Below, one piece after another: positions 6,427-13,762 of a stretch of DNA of 16,769 nucleotides (within the stretch, counting starts at the first letter, position 1; each line of letters begins with the position of its first letter). Origin of the DNA: Inquilinus sp. (GTDB lineage Bacteria; Pseudomonadota; Alphaproteobacteria; DSM-16000; Inquilinaceae); the NCBI GenBank assembly GCA_013003675.1, contig JABDIP010000407.1, positions 1 through 16,769 on the forward strand, given 5' to 3'. The notes beneath the pieces are model-generated. The model had not been told where the DNA came from. It worked only from the letters and a program-made list of their open reading frames with translations, and made no database searches. The translations under genes and the position numbers were made by a program.

Positions 6427-7401
6427 TCAGTGCTCGATGCGGTCGAGGAAGGCCAGCATCCGCTCGGCGATGAAGGGCCCGTATTCCTCCAGGGCGAAAT
6501 GGCCGGTATCGAGCAGGTGGAACTCGAGGTCCCGCAGGTCGCGCTTGTAGGGGTGGGCGCCGTCCGCCGGGAAGATATGGTCGTTCCGGCCCCAGACCAG
6601 CAGCGCCGGCGGTTGGTGCTCGCGGAACAGCGTCTGCCATGTGGCGTATTCGGCCAGATTGGTCCCGTAATCGAGGAAGTATTCGAGCTGGACCTCCTGG
6701 TTGCCCGGCCGGTCGAGCAGGTACTGCACGTGCCAGAAGGTGTCCGGGCTGACCAGTTCGGGGCGCTGGACGCCGTGGGTGTACTGCCACTTCGTCGTAT
6801 CGAGGGTCAGAAAGCCGCGCAGGACGTTGCCGTTCGCCGGGCTGGGATCGGCCCAATAGGCGCGGATCGGGTCCCAGAACTCGCGTAGGCCCTCCTCATA
6901 GGCGTTGCCGTTCTGGATGACGAAGCCGGTGACCCGCTCGGGCGCAGCGGCGAACATGCGATAGCCGACCGGCGCGCCGTAATCCATCAGGTAGACAGCG
7001 AAGCGGTCGACGCCCTTCCGGTCGAGCAGGGCGGTCATCAGCCGGGCGGTGTTGGCGAAGGAATACTCGAAACTCTCCGCCGGCGGCATCGCCGAGGCTC
7101 CGAAGCCGGGATAGTCGGGGGCGAGCACGTGGTACCGCTCGGCCAGGGCCGGGATCAGTTTGCGGAACATGTGCGACGACGTCGGAAAGCCGTGCAACAG
7201 CAGGATTGTCGGCCGCGCCGGGTCGCCGGCCTCGCGATAGGCGATCTCGACGCCGTCGACGACGGCGCTGAGATACTGCGTCCGCTGCGTCTCGATCGGC
7301 GCCGGGGGCGCAACGCCGGTCTGCGCCGGTGCCGGCGCGGCGGAGAGGAAGAGGGCGCCTGCCAAGGCGGCGGCCAAGGGGCCATGGAATCTGCGGAACA
7401 T
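6427..7401 (-). CDS. Secreted alpha/beta hydrolase with Asp nucleophile (epoxide hydrolase / haloalkane dehalogenase-like)
   Basis: A 324-residue alpha/beta-hydrolase. Residues 1-27 (MFRRF, then an Ala/Leu-rich core, ending SAAPAPAQ) form a Sec signal peptide, so a periplasmic location is expected. The oxyanion motif HGFP is at 70-73. The nucleophile elbow is LMDYGAPVG with D140 in place of Ser, as in epoxide hydrolases and dehalogenases; D274 in WGRNDHIFP and H301 in DTGHFALEE complete the triad. The residue after the nucleophile is Tyr, where haloalkane dehalogenases usually have the halide-binding Trp, so epoxide or ester-like chemistry is at least as likely. The ribosome binding site is AAAGGAG, 12 bp after the upstream flavin-protein gene, indicating a two-gene operon. 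The substrate is unknown. Confidence 0.9.
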   Translation of the reverse strand: MFRRFHGPLAAALAGALFLSAAPAPAQTGVAPPAPIETQRTQYLSAVVDGVEIAYREAGDPARPTILLLHGFPTSSHMFRKLIPALAERYHVLAPDYPGFGASAMPPAESFEYSFANTARLMTALLDRKGVDRFAVYLMDYGAPVGYRMFAAAPERVTGFVIQNGNAYEEGLREFWDPIRAYWADPSPANGNVLRGFLTLDTTKWQYTHGVQRPELVSPDTFWHVQYLLDRPGNQEVQLEYFLDYGTNLAEYATWQTLFREHQPPALLVWGRNDHIFPADGAHPYKRDLRDLEFHLLDTGHFALEEYGPFIAERMLAFLDRIEH

Positions 7402-7413
7402 CGTAATCTCCTT

Positions 7414-8067
7414 TCAGGTCGATCGGGTGGCGGGAGAGGGGGCGGGCGGAATCCCGCCGGCCCGCAGAGCTGCGTTCTCGTCACGCAGGCGGGTCAGTTC
7501 GGCGCGCAGGGGCGCCAGATGAGGTTCCATCTCGTCGAGGGTCAGACGCTGCGGGATGTGTTGCGGGCAGTTCCAGTCGAACGCCTCGACCGTGATCACC
7601 ACTGCCCGTTCCGGGCGGGCGCGGTATGCCGGGTCGTGCAGGCTGGCGACCAGGGCCGGGTCGTCGACGCCGTCGCCCAGCCGCGCCCGGCCCCAGAGCT
7701 TCAGGCGGCGCCGGTTCGGGTAGTCGACCAGGATCAACGCGACGCGGTCGTTCCCGGCCAGATTGCCGACGCTCAGATACTGCCGGTTGCCGCGAAAATC
7801 GGCATAGGCGATCGTCCGTTCGTCGAGCACCTTGACGAAACCGGGCGGGCCGCCGCGGAACTGCACATAGGGCCAGCCGGTCTCCGAGACCGTCGCCTGA
7901 TAGAAGCCGTCGCGGGTGGCGATGAAGCCGGTTTCGGTCTCGCCCAGCCGGTCGCCGGTCTTGGCCCCCGGCGCGAGGAACCGGGCATAGGCGCCGGCCG
8001 ACCCGTGCCGCTCCTGGGCGGCCCGAACGGCGGGGGTGAAGGCGATTTCGGCAAAGGCGCGGGCCAT
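7414..8067 (-). CDS. Pyridoxamine 5'-phosphate oxidase-like FMN split-barrel protein
   Basis: A 217-residue protein of the PNPOx-like flavin split-barrel superfamily. Recognisable segments are GFYQATVSETGWPYVQFRGGPPGFVKVLDE, the FADFRGNRQYLS-type strand (here YADFRGNRQYLS), VALILVDYPNRRRLKLWGRAR and the C-terminal WNCPQHIP. The last 40 residues (MEPHLAPLRAELTRLRDENAALRAGG) look like a short coiled coil, an extra beyond the barrel and perhaps a dimer contact. It is not the PdxH enzyme of vitamin B6 synthesis; family members bind flavins and have poorly known redox roles. A GAGGAGG ribosome binding site precedes the ATG. It is the first gene of the pair with the secreted hydrolase and divergent from the LysR gene, which probably controls it. 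Confidence 0.88.
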   Translation of the reverse strand: MARAFAEIAFTPAVRAAQERHGSAGAYARFLAPGAKTGDRLGETETGFIATRDGFYQATVSETGWPYVQFRGGPPGFVKVLDERTIAYADFRGNRQYLSVGNLAGNDRVALILVDYPNRRRLKLWGRARLGDGVDDPALVASLHDPAYRARPERAVVITVEAFDWNCPQHIPQRLTLDEMEPHLAPLRAELTRLRDENAALRAGGIPPAPSPATRST

Positions 8068-8108
8068 CCTGTCCTCCTCGGGGCGGTCGGCCGGGGTGGC
8101 CGTCTCCG

Positions 8109-8127
8109 GGAAAGATCGGCGCTTTCC
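8109..8127. promoter_or_regulatory. Inverted repeat GGAAAG-N7-CTTTCC between the flavin-protein and LysR genes
   Basis: A perfect 6-bp dyad in the 114-bp divergent promoter region, about 45 bp before the flavin-protein start. A possible operator, or an activation site for the LysR regulator. Confidence 0.35.
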
Positions 8128-8160
8128 TTGAATGAGGGAATATGCGAAAAAGACAATTGA

Positions 8161-8181
8161 TTATTCTGAATTCTGAAATAA
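8161..8181. promoter_or_regulatory. LysR-box candidate TTATT-N11-AATAA abutting the LysR start codon
   Basis: A dyad with the T-N11-A geometry of LysR-family sites, centred on GAATTC in a locally AT-rich stretch. It ends at the base before ATG 8182, so binding there would block the regulator's own transcription or translation, typical of negative autoregulation. Confidence 0.45.
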
Positions 8182-9090
8182 ATGGATCGCTTCCGCGAAC
8201 TCTCCGCCTTCGTCGCCGTCGCCGATGAGGACGCCTTCAACGCCGCCGCGCGCCGCCTCAACGTGTCGCCGGCGGCGGTGACGCGTCTGGTCACCTCCCT
8301 CGAGGCGCGGCTCGGCGTGCGGCTGTTCACCCGGACCACGCGGCGGGTGGCGCTGACCGAGGCGGGCCGGCGGCTGCGCGTCGATGCCGGGCGGGTGCTG
8401 GCCGAGCTGGAAGAGGCCGAGGCCTCGGCGGCCGGCGCGCACGAAGTCCCGCGCGGCGTCCTGCGGGTGACCGCGCCGGTGCTGTTCGGACAGCGCTTCA
8501 TCGCGCCGATCCTGCGCCGCTACCTCGACGCCTATCCGGCGGTCACCGCCGGCGCGCTGTTTGTCGACCGGATCGTCGACATGATCGACGAAGGTCTCGA
8601 CGTCGCCGTTCGGATCGGCGACCTGCCGGATTCCTCGCTCACCGCGATACGGGCCGGCGCCGTGCGCCGGGTGACCGTGGCGGCGCCGGACTACCTCGAA
8701 CGCCGCGGCACGCCCAGGCGGCCCGACGATCTGAAGGACCACCGGGTGGTCCACCCCGCCGGGCTGAGCGGCAACCCGGATTGGGAGTTCTCGGTCGCCG
8801 GCAGGCGGCAATCGGTTCGGCTGGCCCCGGCTCTCGCCGTCAACACGATGATTGCGGCGATCGACGCGACGGTGGCCGGATGGGGCGTGACGCGGGCGCT
8901 CTCCTACCAGGTGGCGGATGCGATCGCCGCCGGCGAGCTGGTGGAAATCCTGTCCGATTTCGAGGACCGGGCGATGCCGATCCATCTGCTGCATTCCGAG
9001 GGACGGCGGGCGGCGGCCAAGATACGCGCCTTCGTCGATCTCGCCGCCACGGCGCTGCGGCGCGACACGGACCGCCTCGCCGCCCTGTGA
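8182..9090 (+). CDS. LysR-family transcriptional regulator (CrgA-like)
   Basis: A 302-residue LysR-type regulator. The N-terminal winged helix-turn-helix covers residues 1-60: FVAVADEDAFNAAARRLNVSPAAVTRLVTSLEARLGVRLFTRTTRRVALTEAG fits the family pattern closely. The effector-binding domain begins around residue 90 (GVLRVTAPVLFGQRFIAPILRRYLDAYP), with the GLDVAVRIGDLPDSSL segment typical of the CrgA/DmlR-type subgroup. It is divergent from the flavin-protein/hydrolase pair, the usual arrangement for a LysR target. No clear ribosome binding site precedes the ATG; the dyad at 8161-8181 occupies that position, so translation may be weak or the mRNA leaderless. The inducer is unknown. Confidence 0.92.
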   Translation: MDRFRELSAFVAVADEDAFNAAARRLNVSPAAVTRLVTSLEARLGVRLFTRTTRRVALTEAGRRLRVDAGRVLAELEEAEASAAGAHEVPRGVLRVTAPVLFGQRFIAPILRRYLDAYPAVTAGALFVDRIVDMIDEGLDVAVRIGDLPDSSLTAIRAGAVRRVTVAAPDYLERRGTPRRPDDLKDHRVVHPAGLSGNPDWEFSVAGRRQSVRLAPALAVNTMIAAIDATVAGWGVTRALSYQVADAIAAGELVEILSDFEDRAMPIHLLHSEGRRAAAKIRAFVDLAATALRRDTDRLAAL

Positions 9091-9231
9091 CGCTCGGGAC
9101 GGTCCGTCTCGTCCGATCTATTGCTCGACATCGCGGTTGGGACGCAGACGCCGGGGCGAAGTCCTTGGCCAGGGCCCGGCCGTGCCGTACTCATAGCGAA
9201 CAAACGATTAGGCGGCGGCAGAGGGACTAAG

Positions 9232-10005
9232 ATGGATTTCGACGACCCGAAGGCTAACGCCGTGTTCTTCGACATCCACAGCGGGCTGCCGCGCGAGGGG
9301 CCGGGCAATCGCGAGAGTACCCGGCGCGCGCTGGATCTGGCGCGTCCACTGCCCGACCGGCCGACGGTGCTCGACATCGCCTGCGGTCCGGGTATGCAGA
9401 CGATGGATCTGGCCGAGCTGATGCCCGACGCGCGGATCACCGCGGTCGACAATCACCCGCCCTTCGTCGAGGAAGCAAACCGGCGCGCCGCCGCGGGCGG
9501 GGTGACCGATCGGGTGCGGGCGGAACTCGGCGACATGAGTTCGCTGGACTTCACCCCCGGCAGCTTCGACCTCCTCTGGTGCGAGGGTGCCGCCTACATC
9601 ATGGGCGTCGGCGCGGCGCTGCGCGCCTGGCGGCCCTTGCTCAGGCACGGCGGCCGGCTGGCGCTGACCGAGGCCGTATGGCTGCGCGAAGACCCGCCGG
9701 ATACCGTGCGCCGCTGCTGGGACGAGTATCCGGGCATCGGCGATATCGCGGCCTGTCGGACCCTGGTGCGCGAATGCGGGTACGAATTGCTGGGCGATTT
9801 CGTGCTGCCGGAGGCGGCGTGGTGGGACGACTACTACACCCCGATGGCGCGTCGGCTGGAGCGGCTCGCCCCGAGATATGCCGGCGATCCGGTCGCCCAG
9901 GCGGTGCTCGACGAGAGCCGGGAGGAGATCGCCGTCTATCGGGACCATGCGGCGTATTACGGATATGTCTTCCTGGTGATGGCCCGGCCCTCGTCGGATG
10001 CCTGA
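9232..10005 (+). CDS. Class I SAM-dependent methyltransferase
   Basis: A 257-residue class I methyltransferase. Motif I is VLDIACGPG (46-54), the acidic residue ending beta-2 is D73 (ITAVDNHP), and FDLLWCEGAAYIMG is the post-II/motif IV region. ATG 9232 was chosen for its AGAGGGA ribosome binding site and because the protein then begins MDFDDPKANAVFFDIHSGLPREGPGN; the open frame continues 37 codons upstream into the gap without family-like sequence. The C-terminal 80 residues (WDDYYTPMARRLERLAPRYAGDP) are more specific but I cannot assign a substrate. The neighbouring VOC gene follows immediately, so the two are probably co-transcribed. Confidence 0.88.
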   Translation: MDFDDPKANAVFFDIHSGLPREGPGNRESTRRALDLARPLPDRPTVLDIACGPGMQTMDLAELMPDARITAVDNHPPFVEEANRRAAAGGVTDRVRAELGDMSSLDFTPGSFDLLWCEGAAYIMGVGAALRAWRPLLRHGGRLALTEAVWLREDPPDTVRRCWDEYPGIGDIAACRTLVRECGYELLGDFVLPEAAWWDDYYTPMARRLERLAPRYAGDPVAQAVLDESREEIAVYRDHAAYYGYVFLVMARPSSDA

Positions 10006-10021
10006 AACAGACGGGGGTCCC

Positions 10022-10411
10022 GTGAAGCAACATATCGCCGCGATGGCGCTGCTGGTCCACGACTATGACGATGCCATCGACTTCTACACCGAAACCCTCG
10101 GCTTCGCGCTGGTCGAGGACACGCCGCTCGGCGGCGGCAAGCGCTGGGTGCTGGTGGCGCCGCCGGGGTCGACGGGGTGCCGGCTGCTGCTCGCCAAGGC
10201 GGCCGGGCCGGAACAGGCGGCCCGCATCGGCGACCAGACCGGCGGCCGGGTCTTCCTGTTCCTCGACACCGACGACTTCTGGCGCGACCACGCGGCGTTG
10301 ACCGCGCGCGGCGTCACCTTCCGCGAGGCGCCGCGCGAAGAAACCTACGGCACCGTCGTCGTCTTCGAGGACCTCTACGGCAACCTTTGGGACCTGGTGC
10401 AGCGGCGCTAG
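10022..10411 (+). CDS. VOC-family (glyoxalase/dioxygenase fold) protein
   Basis: A vicinal-oxygen-chelate protein of 129 residues from GTG 10022. It shows the paired beta-alpha-beta-beta-beta layout: HIAAMALLVHDYDDAIDFYTETLGFALVED at the N-terminus (H4 the first likely metal ligand) and DFWRDHAALTARGVTFREAP then VVVFEDLYGNLWDLVQ at the C-terminus. The family includes glyoxalase I, extradiol dioxygenases and antibiotic-resistance proteins; this short form is usually listed as an uncharacterised glyoxalase superfamily member. GTG 10022 fits homologues that begin at KQHIA and has GGGGG upstream. An ATG at 9998 would give 137 residues and overlap the methyltransferase end by 8 bp, and cannot be excluded. 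Confidence 0.87.
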   Translation: MKQHIAAMALLVHDYDDAIDFYTETLGFALVEDTPLGGGKRWVLVAPPGSTGCRLLLAKAAGPEQAARIGDQTGGRVFLFLDTDDFWRDHAALTARGVTFREAPREETYGTVVVFEDLYGNLWDLVQRR

Positions 10412-10423
10412 TGGCACGAGCAG

Positions 10424-11299
10424 TCAGCGCGGCTTGAGAGGCCCTCGACCAGGCGCCACTGAACCCGCCGCACTCCCTTCGGGCAGCAAATTGGTCATGC
10501 AGATCACGATGGCCTGGGCCAGGCACATCGGCGCGGCGAGGGAGTGGGTGAAGTTGAACTCGCCCTCCGGCACCTCCAGCGTCACCGTCGCGTGCTTGGC
10601 CAGCGGGCTGAGTTGGCTGTCGGTGAGGGCGACGATGGGGATGCCGCGCTTGGCCGCCGCCTCGACGATGTCGATCACCTCGCGGGCATAGAAGCGGAAG
10701 CTCACCGCCAGCAGGACGCACCCTTCATCCATCAGCTGCGCCTGTTCCGCAGCCAGGCCGCCGGCGCCGTCCAGCAGGCGCACGTCGCGGCGCAGATGGG
10801 TCAGCACGTAACGCAGGTAGTTGGCCACCGGGTAGGCGCGCAACTGTCCGATGATGTGGATCGTGCGGGCCTTGGCGAGCAGTCGCGCCGCGTCCGCCAG
10901 CGACTCCTCGGTGATCGATTCCATCAGGTGCTGCAGGGCGGCGATGTCGCCGATCACCAGCTCGCTGAGCGCCTTGAGGTTGGTGCCGCCGGCCCGGCCG
11001 CCGAGCTCGCGCCTGAGCGCGCTGAGGCGGTCGTTCAGGCTCGGCGCGGCGGTCAGCAGGCGGCTCTGGAACACCCGCTGCATGTCGCTGAAGCCGCCAT
11101 AGCCGAAGGACTGGGCGAAGCGCACCAGCGTCGAGGGCTGGACCCCGGCGGTGGCCGAGATCGCCTTCACCGAGTCGAGGGCGACGTCGTTGGGGTTCTG
11201 CACCACGAAGCGGGCGATCTGCTGGAACCGCCGGCTCATGGTCGGATGCTGTTCGGCGATCAAATTGACAAGCTGTTCGTAGGTGAGCGGCGCCGCCAA
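10424..11299 (-). CDS. iolR: MurR/RpiR-family transcriptional regulator, probable inositol regulator
   Basis: A 291-residue regulator. Residues 5-80 are the RpiR helix-turn-helix domain (MSRRFQQIARFVVQNPNDVALDSVKAISATAGVQPSTLVRFAQSFGYGGFSDMQ). Residues about 125-270 are a SIS sugar-phosphate-binding domain (IHIIGQLRAYPVANYLRYVL, CVLLAVSFRFYAREVIDIVEAAAKRGIPIVALTDSQLSPLA). In alphaproteobacteria, RpiR-type IolR represses inositol genes through GGAA-N6-TTCC, and a perfect copy lies in this gene's own promoter. The name iolR is inferred from that operator and from the neighbouring iolDEG genes. Its ligand is expected to be a phosphorylated pathway intermediate. It is divergent from the aldehyde dehydrogenase gene and convergent with the VOC gene, with only 12 bp between their stops. 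Confidence 0.88.
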   Translation of the reverse strand: MAAPLTYEQLVNLIAEQHPTMSRRFQQIARFVVQNPNDVALDSVKAISATAGVQPSTLVRFAQSFGYGGFSDMQRVFQSRLLTAAPSLNDRLSALRRELGGRAGGTNLKALSELVIGDIAALQHLMESITEESLADAARLLAKARTIHIIGQLRAYPVANYLRYVLTHLRRDVRLLDGAGGLAAEQAQLMDEGCVLLAVSFRFYAREVIDIVEAAAKRGIPIVALTDSQLSPLAKHATVTLEVPEGEFNFTHSLAAPMCLAQAIVICMTNLLPEGSAAGSVAPGRGPLKPR

Positions 11300-11346
11300 T
11301 GGGTTTCCCTTGCCTGCAGGGCCGGAGTCCGGGTCCGGCGCTTGCC

Positions 11347-11352
11347 ACTATA
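11347..11352 (-). promoter_or_regulatory. iolR: -10 element of the RpiR regulator gene
   Basis: TATAGT on the minus strand, 48 bp before the start codon (five of six consensus bases). The region 17-18 bp upstream, TGGAAC at 11370-11375, is a weak -35 and lies inside the operator. Confidence 0.45.
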
Positions 11353-11360
11353 GCGCTCTT

Positions 11361-11374
11361 GGAACATAGGTTCC
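11361..11374. promoter_or_regulatory. Perfect IolR-type operator GGAACATAGGTTCC
   Basis: GGAA-N6-TTCC followed by A; by memory it matches the Caulobacter consensus GGAANATNCGTTCCA at all defined positions but one. It sits between the divergent regulator and aldehyde dehydrogenase genes and overlaps the predicted regulator -35, so binding would give autorepression and could repress the dehydrogenase operon too. Confidence 0.75.
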
Positions 11375-11458
11375 ATCCGGAGCGATTCCGAAACGCTTGA
11401 TCTGTCGGTCGGGCCGGCGCAGGCTTGAGGAAAGACGAATTGGGGGGAGCGTCGGCGC

Positions 11459-12898
11459 ATGTACGGCGATCACGGCCTTTACATCGACGGGTCTTGGCGG
11501 CCCGCCGTCTCCGGCGATACCTACGGCGTCGTCAACCCAGCCGACGAGGAGCCGTTGGGCGAGGCGCCGGCCGCCGGCCCGGCCGATGTCGAGGCCGCCA
11601 TCGCCGCCGCGGAGCGGGCGCTCGCCTCGTGGCGCGAAACCCAGTCCTGGGAGCGGGCGCGGATCATCCGCCGGATCGGCGAATTGCTGGCCGAGCGCGC
11701 CGGGGCCATCGCCCGGGTATTGACCTTGGAGGTCGGCAAGCCGCTCGCCCAGGCCGAGCGCGAGGTCCAGCTCGCCGCCGACCAGTTCGAATGGTACGCG
11801 GAGGAGACCAAGCGGCTCTACGGCCAGATCGTCGAAAGCCGGTTGCCGGGCGGCCGTATCCAGGTGACCGCGCGGCCGGTCGGCGTGGTCGCCGCCTTCA
11901 CCGCCTGGAATTTCCCGGTCTTGCTGCTCGCCCGCAAGATCGCCCCGGCCCTGGCGGCGGGTTGTTCGGTCATCTGCCGGCCCTCGATCGAGGCGCCGGG
12001 CTCGGCGATGGCGCTGATCCAGTGCTGCCACGACGCCGGCGCGCCGGCCGGGCTGGTCAATCTGCTGACCGGCAAGGCCTCGGCGGTCGCGCCCGGGCTG
12101 ATGGCCTCGCCGGCAGTGCGCAAGATCTCGCTGACCGGTTCCACCGAAATCGGCAAGCGCATGATCAAGGATGCCGCCGATACGGTGAAACGGGTCACCA
12201 TGGAACTGGGCGGCCACGCCCCGGTGATCGTCTTCGACGACGCCGATGCCGAGGCGGTGGCGGAGATGACCGTTCCGGTGAAGTTCGCCAATACCGGCCA
12301 GGTCTGCGTCTCGCCGAGCCGGTTTTTCGTCCATGAAAGCAAGACCGAGGCCTTCGCCCGCCGCTTCGCCGAGGCGACCGGCAGGCTCAGGATCGGTAAC
12401 GGGCTCGACCCGGAAACCCAACTCGGGCCGCTCTCCACCGAGAAGCGGCGGCGGGAGACCGAGGCTCTGGTCGCCGACACCGAATCCTCGGGCGCCAGGC
12501 TGCTGACCGGCGGCCGGCGGCCGGCGGCGTTCAACCGCGGCTATTTCTACGAGCCGACGGTGTTCGACAACGTTCCCGACGACGCCCGGATCATGCGCGA
12601 GGAGCCGTTCGGCCCGGTCGTGCCGATTACTGTTTTCCGCGATTTCAACGACGTGATCGAACGGGCAAACGCCCTGCCACTCGGCCTGTCGGCCTATGTC
12701 TTCACCCGATCGCTGAAGACCGCGCACGAGGCCGCCGACGCCATCGAATCGGGCATGGTCGGGGTCAACACCTATGGCCTGGCCCAGGCCGAGGCGCCGT
12801 TCGGCGGCATCAAGGAGAGCGGCTTCGGCCGCGAGGGCGGGTCGCTGGGGGTCCGCGACTATCTCGACGTCAAATACACCCACATGGTGATGGCCTGA
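11459..12898 (+). CDS. NAD(P)-dependent aldehyde dehydrogenase, succinate-semialdehyde dehydrogenase-like
   Basis: A 479-residue ALDH-superfamily enzyme, oxidising an aldehyde to a carboxylic acid in the cytosol. Catalytic residues are all present: N151 in the WNFP oxyanion-hole motif, E249 in MELGG, and nucleophile C283 in NTGQVC. SLTGSTEIGK (224-233) is the cofactor loop. Overall it resembles the GabD-like group. The methylmalonate-semialdehyde dehydrogenase group (IolA) is unlikely, because the cysteine context is GQVCVSPSRFFV. Unusually, the conserved Lys of the K-P-(S/A)-E cofactor motif is Arg here (C-R-P-S-I-E, R174). GGGGGGAG precedes the ATG. It heads an operon with the aldolase gene 46 bp downstream; the two could act in sequence, with the aldehyde product of the aldolase as substrate. 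Confidence 0.92.
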   Translation: MYGDHGLYIDGSWRPAVSGDTYGVVNPADEEPLGEAPAAGPADVEAAIAAAERALASWRETQSWERARIIRRIGELLAERAGAIARVLTLEVGKPLAQAEREVQLAADQFEWYAEETKRLYGQIVESRLPGGRIQVTARPVGVVAAFTAWNFPVLLLARKIAPALAAGCSVICRPSIEAPGSAMALIQCCHDAGAPAGLVNLLTGKASAVAPGLMASPAVRKISLTGSTEIGKRMIKDAADTVKRVTMELGGHAPVIVFDDADAEAVAEMTVPVKFANTGQVCVSPSRFFVHESKTEAFARRFAEATGRLRIGNGLDPETQLGPLSTEKRRRETEALVADTESSGARLLTGGRRPAAFNRGYFYEPTVFDNVPDDARIMREEPFGPVVPITVFRDFNDVIERANALPLGLSAYVFTRSLKTAHEAADAIESGMVGVNTYGLAQAEAPFGGIKESGFGREGGSLGVRDYLDVKYTHMVMA

Positions 12899-12944
12899 CC
12901 GGCCGGCAGCGGGCCGGCGTCGCCAAATAGCAGGGAGACTGAGT

Positions 12945-13733
12945 ATGAGGGAAAACGGGGTCCGCCGGATCTGGCGCAACGGCGGCTCGGTCGCCAATGG
13001 CTGGCTCGCCATTCCGAGCGCCTTCTCGGCCGAGACCATGGCCCATCAGGGCTGGGATTCGCTGACCGTCGACATGCAGCACGGGGTCGTCGACTATCAG
13101 GTCGCGGCAACCATGCTGGCGGCGATCTCCACGACGGAGGTCACGCCGCTGGTACGGGTGCCCTGGCTCGATCCCGGCATCATCATGAAGATGCTGGATG
13201 CCGGCGCCTATGGCGTGATCTGCCCGATGGTGAACACGGTGTCCGATGCCGAGACGCTGGTCTCCGCCTGCCGCTATCCGCCGGCCGGCCGCCGCAGCTT
13301 CGGGCCGATCCGGGCGCTGCTCTACGGCGGCGCCGACTATCCGAAGCATGCCAACGACACGGTGATCGCCTTCGCCATGGTCGAGACCCGCGAGGCGCTC
13401 GACAATCTGGACGATATCCTGGCGGTCGACGGGCTCGACGCGATCTATGTCGGCCCGGCCGATCTGTCGCTGGCGCTCGGCTGCTCGCCGACCTTCGATC
13501 AGGAGGAGAAACCGGTGGTCGAGGCGATCGAATTCATCGCCCGCAAGGCGAACGAGAAGGGGGTCCTCGCCGGCATCCACAACGGCACGCCGGCCTATGC
13601 CCGCCGGATGATCGAAACCGGCTATCGCTTCGTCACCATAGCCTCTGACTCACGCTTCATGGCGGCCGGGGCCAAGGCGGCGGTCGCCGGCCTGCGCGCG
13701 ACCGACCCAGCCGCCGGCGGCGGCACCTATTGA
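12945..13733 (+). CDS. HpcH/HpaI-family class II pyruvate aldolase
   Basis: A 262-residue TIM-barrel aldolase of the HpcH/HpaI/GarL family, which reversibly cleaves 4-hydroxy-2-oxo acids to pyruvate (or an oxo-acid) and an aldehyde using a divalent metal. Key residues match HpaI: catalytic base H46 in DMQHG, R71 in LVRVPW, metal ligands E147 in AMVETREAL and D173 in VGPADLS. The ICPMVNTVSDAE and RSFGP segments are also typical. Candidate substrates are 2-keto-3-deoxy sugar acids; the exact one cannot be told. It is not IolJ, which belongs to the fructose-bisphosphate aldolase fold. GGGAGA precedes the ATG and the aldehyde dehydrogenase gene lies just upstream. Confidence 0.92.
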   Translation: MRENGVRRIWRNGGSVANGWLAIPSAFSAETMAHQGWDSLTVDMQHGVVDYQVAATMLAAISTTEVTPLVRVPWLDPGIIMKMLDAGAYGVICPMVNTVSDAETLVSACRYPPAGRRSFGPIRALLYGGADYPKHANDTVIAFAMVETREALDNLDDILAVDGLDAIYVGPADLSLALGCSPTFDQEEKPVVEAIEFIARKANEKGVLAGIHNGTPAYARRMIETGYRFVTIASDSRFMAAGAKAAVAGLRATDPAAGGGTY

Positions 13734-13762
13734 ACGTGAAATTCGGCGAGAGCGTTCAAAGC

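Noticed and set aside
9091..9231. Possible short gene or RNA between the LysR and methyltransferase genes
   Set aside because: Only an upstream extension of the methyltransferase frame and small GC palindromes are present; nothing resembling a structured RNA or a coding start with a ribosome binding site.
11459..12898. Aldehyde dehydrogenase as IolA (methylmalonate-semialdehyde dehydrogenase)
   Set aside because: The nucleophile context GQVCVSPSRF and overall sequence fit the succinate-semialdehyde-type group rather than the CoA-acylating IolA/MMSDH group.
11348..13039. 563-codon minus-strand frame opposite the aldehyde dehydrogenase
   Set aside because: Crosses the regulator promoter, the ALDH gene and the aldolase start, has no recognisable domain, and mirrors ALDH codon structure.
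12945..13733. Aldolase as IolJ
   Set aside because: IolJ belongs to the class II fructose-bisphosphate aldolase fold; this protein has the HpcH/HpaI residue set.
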